This document shows, piece by piece, positions 56,293-64,000 of a stretch of DNA of 64,000 nt; position 1 is the stretch's first letter; each line of letters opens with the position of its first letter. The translations under genes were made by a program, and so were the position numbers. The notes beneath the pieces were generated by a model. It was not told the DNA's origin. It worked only from the letters and a program-made list of their open reading frames with translations, and searched no databases. The stretch is from Smallanthus sonchifolius (lineage: Eukaryota; Streptophyta; Magnoliopsida; Asterales; Asteraceae), in assembly GCA_023525975.1 (NCBI GenBank), contig CM042042.1:44279880-44343879 (forward strand), in the 5' to 3' direction.

Positions 56293-59200
56293 ATGGCGCA
56301 CAGAGCTCCAGTTGTTCTTAAGGCTTCCATAAAAAGCAACATATGTGCGTACATGATTCCGACATCAAAGAATGCACGTCCGTTTGTCGGCATGATCGAG
56401 TTTCTATCCAGATCCAGGAATGCTCATGCTATATCCCATCTCCGCACTCTATATACGTCGCACCAAAGGGAGTTCTGGGCCTCCGCCAAGATTGACTGCG
56501 AGGTATCTCCACCGGTCATACGAGGAAGATCGCAGGTCAAGATGTGGTTGTATCGGTAGCTCACATTCGCCGATTGTGTCAATTTGGTGATCATCCTGAA
56601 GATCCAGTGACACTGGATAAATATCTGGTCCGAGGATGCTTCATGAGGATAAAGTACGACGGGAATGTAGCCGAGGGAGTTTTAAACAAAGCGAACCTCT
56701 GTCCGCAGTACAAGTATCTAGGACATGTTCTTCTGCATTGCCTCGGTTCCCGTCGTGGCGGATTTGATGATATGCGCGAAACAATACAGAGCGCATTCGT
56801 TGCACTGGTGTTGAACATTCCGTTCAACTTTTCTGAGATGGTGTTCACGCACCTTAAGGAAAACATCTATCTTAAAGGGGACAATACGTATCTTATGTAC
56901 CCCAGATTCTTACAAATGATAATAGATGACCAACTTCCTCTTCTACCAAGGTCAGACGTCGACATAATCAAGTTAGAACACATGACGGACGTCAATCTAA
57001 ACAGGGTACAGACCTACAGGGGCAGACCAACAAAGCCACCTCACAAACGACTCATTGGACATCTGGCAAATCCAGAGTATGTGGCACCAGTAAACAGAAA
57101 ATGGCATCACGATAACAGTGATTCAGACAGGGAGGATATTGTTGTACCTCCAGATGACGACCAAGATGATGACGACCAAGATGGTCAGGGAGATGGTGGC
57201 AATACTCCTCATGTTTCATCTACCGCTGCCACCACTCCCACTGTTACTGCTATCGATCCTTCCCTTCCAACTAACCTAGAAGACGTTAACCTGGACACCG
57301 TCCTGTTTACTGATTCTGAGGAAACTGAAGATGAATTTGAAATCAGTCAACAAGGGGCAAGATTGGTCGCAACAAAAAGAAAAAGGGGAGCAGATCAAGG
57401 AAGTTCAAGGGTTGATGATGACGTCAGGGATGCTGATTTTATCCCTGACTGTCTACAAGTATCTGCTGCTCCTTCTTCCCAATCTACCCCGGTCAAGAAG
57501 GGAAGAGGAAAGAAAAGAATGGCCAAACGCCAAAAGTTTAAGCTTGTTAGAAGGACGGAGAGCACCTCTGCTACTACAGCAACTTCCACCAGGTCTGAGG
57601 CTCCAATGTCAACATCTATGCCTCAGACACAAACTGTGCCTCCTCCCATCTACACGACTGCTCCTACATCACAGCCATCAACTATTCAAGCTGAATCTTC
57701 AATGTCACTGCCGACTGTCTCTCTACACGACCAGATCAGTACTTTAAACAGTTTGGTACTTCGTTTACTGGCTCAGAATGAAGAGCAATCAAAGCGTCTT
57801 GATCAACAGGGTTTACTGATTGACCAACAGGGCTCGCAGATTGGTCATCTGACTCTGCAAAACTCTGAACAATCTCAAGCCATCACAAGTCTCACCAACA
57901 GGTGTAATGATCAACAAGTCCTCCTTCTCACTGCTACAAACCAGAATCAACAGTTGTCTACAACTGTTGATGCACATGCTCAGAGGATACAAAGGCTAGA
58001 GAAGGAAAATAAGAGACTGTTGGAAGACTTAGAAAGCAGAAGGGACCCGACACCCATAATTGAGGGTGCTCGCAATGATGGTGATGATGGTGACGATGAT
58101 GATGATGATGACGATGAGGATGACGATGATGATGATGATAGTGATGATGATGATGACAATAATGACAAAGATAAGGACGATGGTGCTAATGCTGGTGCTG
58201 CATCAAGTGCTGCAAAGACAGCAGAAGCAGAGTCGCGAACAAAGAAAAAATCAGACAAATCAGAAGGCTCATCATCAGATAAACAAAAGGGCACTGAAGG
58301 TTGATAGTTTTTGTTTTAAGTGTTTTAACTTGTCTTATTGTAAATATTAGATTATTATGTAAATAATTTCAGTTTTATTTTGATTAAATCAATGAAATTT
58401 CTTATTCTCACATGTTTATTTTATGATTGTTTATGTAAATAGTTTTGGATGTGATGCCTCTCAAGCAACAACCTTCAAAGTTAACTTATGTGCTTGACAT
58501 GCAAGGGATCATCCAACATTCAGTTATTTATGACAAAGAGGAAGGGGAAATCGTACACTGCTTGTCAAAAGAACAGATTGCCGAGCTATTTCAAATGAAT
58601 CCCGACGAAGTCATCACTGAAGAGGCATCTGTTCCTACAACTGATTATCCCTCCTCTGACGAACTAGAAGACGTTGATGAGGTTGAAGTCAAAGACATCA
58701 CTGATCAAGAATATCCAAAGTACACATCAGTAGATGGTGATGATCTTCCCTCCTTCGCAGACTTATTCACTCAGCAGTCCGACGAGGAGGTCAACCGCAT
58801 TATCGACAACAAAGAAGATGAAGCCGGTCCCTCCACTATTGACATTGACGAGCTGAATGAACGTAAAAGTAAGTGGATGGAATACATGGCCGAATTAAAG
58901 AAGAACTCAAAGCCCTCTCCTCCAACCAAGTACACTAATGTTTATCGACTCAAAGGACACAAGTCTGATGGTCGTATAATCAGTTGGGCATACTTCAACG
59001 ACTTAAGCTGCTATGCTATAAAAAGAGAGAAGGGCATACAATATTTCAGGTACCCTCATGACTTCAAGACGCTGCCCGCATTTGAAGTAAATCAATTGGC
59101 GCGTCTAAAGCTTCTATACAGCGAATCTTCTGGTCTATCCGAATGGTTTGAACGTCAATTACAGTACGAATACCAGAAGAAGTGGGTGAACTTCAAGCCA

Positions 59201-59617
59201 CAAATGCCTACACGTTACATTCACAAGGAAAAGGTTCATCCAATCACCAAGAAGCCCCTAATTGTCTTAAAGTGGAAACCTCCAACGATCATGAAGAAGA
59301 TTCCTTTAAGAAAAATGATCCAGGACTTCTCAGATCAGTTCAAATGGTGGTACTATGATGGGCGTACTGGTGAAGCTGTTATAGTGCTTTGTAAAGAAGG
59401 GTCATGGGAGACCATCAGGGTCTTTGATCCCTTGTGGCTGACCAACTTGTCTGAACAAGATGTTACAACTTTATACAAGTGTCAGTCGTTTTTTGATGTT
59501 GCAGATATAGATCAGGCGTTGCAGTATGTGAAGGTGATACGTATATGCTTTGCTTTTGACATACACGCCGGGGTCAACTGGAAAACTCGTACAAAAGAGA
59601 TGTTGAAGACCAACTAA
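56293..59617 (+). pseudogene. Sirevirus E ORF3, frameshifted, with an intron-like gap
   Basis: Frame 1 (56293-56559) holds the N-terminal start (AYMIPTSKNARPF ... REFWASAK). A frameshift in the 16-bp overlap moves to 56544-58304 with the rest of the N-domain (LLHCLGSRRGGFDDMRETIQ; YPRFLQMIIDDQLP, matched by YPRFLQIIINHLLP in C), a Ser/Thr/Pro-rich middle, a coiled coil (about 392-490 of this piece) and an Asp run coded by GATGATGAC repeats (58078-58165). After TGA at 58302 and a T-rich gap, 58445-59617 carries the C-terminal domain (HPITKKPLIVLKWKP; KWWYYDGRTGEAVIVL; VFDPLWL). The first ATG in that piece is at 58454. No signal peptide or membrane segment is evident. Confidence 0.8.
58300..58442 (+). 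other. Candidate 143-bp intron in ORF3 of element E
   Basis: GAAG|GTTGAT at 58296-58305 and GTAAATAG|TTTTGG at 58435-58448 bracket a T-rich stretch. Joining 58299 to 58443 keeps the reading phase from the coiled-coil part into the C-terminal domain. Element C has no such gap in its ORF3. The alternative is two separate ORFs, or simple decay. Confidence 0.4.
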
Positions 59618-59649
59618 TGTCAGTTAGGTCATTTTGAAGGGATCTAGGT

Positions 59650-59662
59650 CCAAGGGGGAGTA
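59650..59662 (+). promoter_or_regulatory. Terminal polypurine tract of element E
   Basis: CCAAGGGGGAGTA directly precedes the 3' LTR. Confidence 0.85.
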
Positions 59663-60369
59663 TGTAGATGCATGATATGTCCCTAATCCCTTGTAGTATG
59701 TATTTCATCTATGTTTAATGTAACTATTTGATATATTAATGAAATTACATGTTTATCCTTAGTGTTTACTCATATATAACGACTGTGTATTAAACGATCT
59801 GATAAATATCGATAACGTTGATCAATCGTGCTAATGAAAGGCCCATTCGCACGAATGGATCATGAGAATGATCCATTCGCGCGAATAGATCATGAGAATG
59901 ATTCATTCGCTAGAATAAGTCATGAGAATGATTCATTTGTACGAATGAACCATTCTGATGATTCATTCTTACGAATGAACCATTCTACTGATTCATTCGC
60001 ACGAATGAGTCCATTCACATGGCTCATTCGTACGAATGGCCTCTGCACTATATATATATAACTTTCACTTCATGAGCACAAAAAAATATAGGAGAGACTA
60101 ACCAGAGCAGAACCAGACTAAGCAACAGAACACACACAAACTCTTTGCACCGGCATTGTCAAATCTCTGTCCGTTGAGAGTTTCCAGGTTTTGTATCCAA
60201 CTTCTCTACACCAAAGGGTCGATAGAAACCTTCGTTTCGACATCTAATCCGCTCGTTTCTCACGACCCGATCCGTGTCATAGATTGGATTGCCAATCAAA
60301 TCGGATTCCGCACGATTTGGTTCGGTTAATGTGTTGAATCATTGGATCAAGGTAGATCCCGATCTAACA
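59663..60369 (+). repeat. Element E 3' LTR
   Basis: 707 bp, with the same seven palindromes (from 59844). Most of the differences I saw from the 5' LTR are transitions. The frame at 59828-60061 is repeat translation, not a gene. Confidence 0.93.
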
Positions 60370-60374
60370 TAGAT

Positions 60375-61395
60375 GGTATAAATGCGCGAATATATTTATT
60401 ATATATTATCATTCGTAATTAGAAACGTTTGTCTCGAAACGTATTTATCTTAATTATTATATTAGGAAATCCATATTCCCGTAGACAATTAATCATTTGT
60501 ACGTCTTAGAACGTTCACCCATCCGTGTCATCGTCACAACCCCATTGTATCCCTAACTATTATGCTTATAATTTTAGAGTATACGTAGGCAGTTCACTTG
60601 CAAACTCTTGTGTTTCCTACTTGCATCCTTATGTGGTACTATCTATTCGTTCGCAGCTCAGGTGAGTTTTCACGGACCCTTTTACTGTTTTAAACTGGGG
60701 AGAAAACATGACGCAAACACTTTTGATTTTTGTAATTCATATATGATATCACTTGTATGACTATGCGTACACATTATCCTTAAATTCCTCACATCGGACC
60801 GTTAATATGAACATAGCGAGGTAAGTTGAGTAGTACTACTGGGTTTGACAAACCTCACCCGTGTTAGTCGCGCTAACTCGATTGGAGGTCGAACGGGTGC
60901 AATATTGACCTAAACATGCACCATGATGGTGGGAGGCACACAAACAGCCAGCTTTTGGTTGCGAGCGCATTAGTAAACATGTATATGGATTAGCTACCTG
61001 TTGATATATATATTGAATGTATAATAATCTGTTAAACGCTTCTATAAACTGAAACCTGTGAACTCACCAACCTTGTGTTGACACTTTTCTTACACTTTTT
61101 CTCAGGACGCTAAGCTAAGGCACATGTGCACGATTAGTACATGATGGAGTTCTAATATTATTTTATTATAATCAAGACATACAAACTATCTTATTTACAT
61201 TGTTTTAAACTAGACATTAGGCGCGTTTGTTTTGCGTACCTACTTTTTATTCATCACTTCCGCATTTACTCTGAACTTTTATAATATTTCAATTTGAGTC
61301 CCATGTAGTGTCGTTTGATGTAACTAATGACTGAGATCCTGGTTTGTCACGCGCCAAACGGTAAAACTCCGTTAGTGGAATTTGGGGGTGTGACA
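60375..61395 (+). repeat. Element D 5' LTR, second part
   Basis: Continues the LTR after element E; TAGAT at 60370-60374 is the right TSD copy. The total LTR length without E is about 2.16 kb. It ends GGGGGTGTGACA at 61395. No ORF. Confidence 0.85.
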
Positions 61396-61411
61396 GATTG
61401 GTATCAGAGCC
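61396..61411 (+). promoter_or_regulatory. Primer-binding site of element D
   Basis: GATTGGTATCAGAGCC follows the LTR end directly, complementary to initiator tRNA-Met. Confidence 0.9.
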
Positions 61412-61526
61412 ATTGGTTATAGAGAACTAGGACTGCATACTAGACTATAACCTCACACATTAGTTACACGACACAAACACTCATACCCGATACACATAGC
61501 ACCTATACGTACATTGCGGTGCAGGC

Positions 61527-61802
61527 ATGTTAACACCAACCATATCACCCTCTGTCGATGAGGGACACATCATTTGCATTGCATCATCATTCCCAGTGGC
61601 GACACTCGGGGAATCACCAAAACAACATCCACTCCCGTCCGAGGGCAGCGAGACGGAGCCTTCGGAGGAGTCACTTACACCATCATCACCTATCGGGTAT
61701 GGTGGGCTTTCCCAGGCCCATGTTATGGACGGAACTCAGCACCAGCACATGTCTCTTTGGGAGTTGGGTTCGTCGGTGGCGAGTCCCTACTGTACCCACT
61801 AG
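61527..61802 (+). pseudogene. Short ORF after the element D primer site
   Basis: A 91-codon frame, MLTPTISPSVDEGHI..., Ser/Pro/Glu-rich (GSETEPSEESLTPSSP). It occupies the place of the accessory ORF of element A and has a similar acidic, Ser-rich composition, but I cannot show homology by eye. No membrane segment follows. It may be the remnant of an equivalent ORF or of the gag N-terminus. Confidence 0.35.
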
Positions 61803-63156
61803 CAACAATACGCCGTGTGAAGGCAGACTGTTGCGCGCATCATTTCAGAATCCATTGACGCTTAGATGTCATTACTTTCCCTAGCCATGGGATCGCTTCT
61901 TTTGTCGATATTCTGCTGAAAATAGATTGACCACAAAGTTGAGAACGCATTGCTCATTGCATACAAACCCTATCCTGACTCGGTTAGAAGGACGACTACT
62001 CTTCTCCTTCCTGTAACTCGTATCCATGAATTAGTTTCACTTCTTGAAGTCGAATTTCATGTGCATGTTCCCATCTACATTCCGTCGGATTGGACTCTCG
62101 TATTGTGTTTCAACTCGAGTGAATACTCGGATCAAGCGATTCCCAACTACTCATCCTAATATGAGTCCTAGTGATCAACTTATGGTTGATGACTAAGCTT
62201 CTCGATGACTTATCATATCTGACAACACTCTGCTAAAGGACATTATGACACAGGACAAGGGGAAACTAGGGTGAGCATGCAAAGCAAATTATCATTACAG
62301 GTGCACACGTAATAGTAATTTGAGGTGCATGTAAGTCCTGGTGAAACCTAGTGTGTGGATGAATGGTCCTAATCTGTGATTTACAGACTTAAACTTCCAC
62401 TGTCTGTAGGAATTATTGTAACCCGCTCAACGACTAGTTGGAATCGTTAAACCTGTTCAACAGTTGATAGACGTGACTATCAGGTTGAAGATGTTACAGA
62501 CACACTGAACTATCACCAACTGGATCCATCATTCTATCTCAATCATGTAAGAGTCTTAATGAAATTAAAACTCTCATCCAGACGTGATCACAAAAACCAA
62601 CTCGATTGAAACTCTGATAGAATCTCATGGCAAACCTATCGACTCCAAGTATGTAAGCGGAATTTGAAGAATTCCTTCTAAGCTAACACGTTATTTCTTA
62701 CACTCGAAGAATAAATTTTATTTGACCCTATTACCTTATCCTATGACTAATCCTCAGCCTAATTTGATTATCACCCTAGGATATCCAACTATGTAAACGG
62801 ACTTCCTTCTTCGAAAAATGATCCCGTCGTTCTGATGACATTAGAAAACCGGGATTTTAAACCAACCAACCATCGGTTGAGCGCGACTACTTAAACAGAC
62901 ATCCTATCCCTTATGTTACTGGAATCTGTATCTCAATAAATTTCTTTTCCTACATGTGAACCGTTTTCCCTTGGTCTTTTGTATTGACCGACGCTTACCT
63001 CATAAGCGCGAGTCTCACTAGAAGTCTCAGCATGACTTCACAAATTTCATGTTAGTGCAGTCATACTCCAACTCTATTAGAAGCCAAGTATACTGTTGAG
63101 ATAGCGGAGGCTCAGAAAATCGAAACAACTCACATTGTTAGAGATGTAAACTAGGA
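61803..63156 (+). pseudogene. Degraded element D gag/protease region
   Basis: About 1.35 kb where gag and the start of protease are expected. Only short frames remain and no CCHC knuckle could be read, so gag is heavily mutated or partly replaced. Confidence 0.5.
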
Positions 63157-64000
63157 TTGGTTAGTCATAAGCTTGACATTGACCTCATGCCAGTTACACT
63201 TGGCAGTTTTGACATAAATTTCGCTATGGATGGGTTACCTAAGAACCAGCCCAAAATTATCTGTCGTGAGAAAATTTTTCGCCTACCTTTCCAGAGTGGA
63301 GAAACCCTTCCTGTCCGAGACAAAAATAGTGGTGTTTTCGAGGCATCATATATTTCATGAAGGCACAGAAATGTTTGCGTAAGGGTCATACCGCGAATCT
63401 GGATCTAGTCGCCGAACAACCATCCGAGGAGAAGAAGATTAGTGACATTCCTATCGTACGAGATTTTCTAGAAGCATTTCCTGAAGACCTTCCTGGTCTT
63501 CCACCGCATCGTCAAGCTGGATTTCAAATTGACCTAGCACCCGGAGCAGCGCCGATTGCCCGGGCACCATACAGACTTGCACCTAGTGAATTACAAGAAC
63601 TATCTACACAACTACAAGAGTTGTTGGATAAAGTTTTCATCCGACCATGCTCATCGCCATGTGGAGCTCCAGTCTTATCCGCCAAGAAGAGAGATGAGAC
63701 TTTCCGTATGTGCATCGATTACCGTGACCTGAACAAAGTAACGATCAAGAATCGTTATCCTCTACCCCGCATAGATGATGTGTTTGTTCCACCCCAAGGA
63801 TCAAGCTTCTATTCCAAGATAGATCTTAGATCCGGTTACCATCAAATGAGAGTCCAAGACGAGGATATCTCTAAGACTGCCTTCAGAACTAGGTACGGCG
63901 ACTATGAGTTAATGGTCATGCCTTTCGGACTAACCCACGCACCCGCGGTATTCATGGACCTCATGAACCGCGTGTGTAAACCCTACCTTGATCAGTTCGT
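63157..64000 (+). pseudogene. pol: Element D protease end and RT, cut by the window end
   Basis: 63157-63360 reads as the end of the protease (DIDLMPVTLGSFDINFAMDG, with the usual GMDWL word altered). A frameshift near 63357 leads to an open frame from 63357 to the window end. It holds the linker (DIPIVRDFLEAFPEDLPGLPP) and RT (YRDLNKVTIKNRYPLPRIDD; KIDLRSGYHQMRV; VMPFGLTHAPAVFMDLMN). Within RT, substitutions such as CSSPCGAPVLSAKKRDETF suggest decay, but no stop is met before 64000. Confidence 0.85.

Larger units (their letters stand above)
46568..60369 (+). mobile_element. Ty1/copia Sirevirus E inserted in the LTR of element D
   Basis: LTRs 46568-47271 and 59663-60369 start TGTAGATGCA and end GATCCAACA / GATCTAACA. 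The TSD TAGAT lies at 46563-46567 and 60370-60374. Between the LTRs I count about eleven substitutions and two small indels. The order is primer site, palindromic leader, gag, pol, internal polypurine tract, triplicated repeats, palindromic arrays, ORF3, terminal polypurine tract. The architecture is the same as element C, but the sequences and palindrome differ. Gag, pol and ORF3 carry frameshifts and stops. Confidence 0.93.
45427..64000 (+). mobile_element. Ty3/gypsy element D, 5' part, running off the window
   Basis: An LTR starts TGTGACACCCGAC at 45427 and ends ...GGGGGTGTGACA at 61395, interrupted by Sirevirus E. A primer site follows at 61396, and then degraded coding sequence up to RT at the window end. 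The 3' LTR and TSD are outside the window; ACTAC at 45422-45426 would be the left TSD copy. LTR words (GTAGTACTA, GTTAGTCGCGC) resemble those of element A, so it is a related chromovirus. Several frameshifts in gag and protease show it is inactive. Confidence 0.85.

Noticed and set aside
57980..58294. Serine-run protein on the minus strand
   Set aside because: It is the antisense of the GATGATGAC repeat that encodes the Asp run of E ORF3.

Overview
The window is a stretch of plant nuclear heterochromatin made almost entirely of nested LTR retrotransposons. It contains no convincing host gene. The mix of Tekay-type Ty3/gypsy chromoviruses, Sirevirus-type Ty1/copia elements with a third ORF, an Ale/Retrofit-like small copia and small Helitrons points to a eudicot. 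The style of the Sirevirus third ORF, which I recall from composite genomes, suggests Asteraceae; this assignment is inference.

Layout. 1-926 is unassigned AT-rich DNA with one doubtful 41-residue ORF. 932-6398 is an old minus-strand copia element (F; LTRs about 135 bp; TSD GTGAA). Its upstream LTR was split by a Helitron (5403-6347), which holds a second Helitron (5714-6156). 6404-7625 is AT-rich spacer. 7626-8592 and 43594-45426 are parts of a decayed minus-strand gypsy element (L0). It is split by the plus-strand gypsy A (8593-43588; 3-kb LTRs; TSD ATAAA). The 5' LTR of A is split by the minus-strand gypsy B (11054-34240; 2.57-kb LTRs; TSD GACAC). The protease region of B is split by the minus-strand Sirevirus C (16902-29756; 551-bp LTRs; TSD AAAAC). 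From 45427 a plus-strand gypsy D begins and runs off the window. Its 5' LTR is split by the plus-strand Sirevirus E (46568-60369; about 705-bp LTRs; TSD TAGAT). The insertion order is therefore L0, then A, then B, then C on one branch, and D before E on the other.

Coding state. C is the youngest: its two LTRs differ at three positions. Its gag is open, its ORF3 is open apart from a terminal frameshift, and its pol carries two in-frame TAG stops. The pol ORF of B is one open 903-residue frame, but its protease catalytic Asp is Asn and the region was split by C. A, D, E and F are all broken.

Most interesting signals. (1) The LTR of B carries two degenerate tRNA-like sequences, tRNA-Met(CAT)-like and tRNA-Glu-like, in sense orientation inside the transcribed leader. 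(2) Sireviruses C and E each carry their own short palindrome, repeated in the same three places: just upstream of the TATA box, in the leader before gag, and before ORF3. Spacing is very regular (30/20 bp in E; 48 and 106 bp in C). (3) In both elements a pyrimidine-rich AG lies just upstream of the ORF3 ATG, and E also has a phase-compatible intron-like interruption. (4) Gypsy A has an extra ORF before gag ending in a membrane segment. (5) A set of short hairpins near 8.2-8.5 kb has arms that vary in a compensating way.
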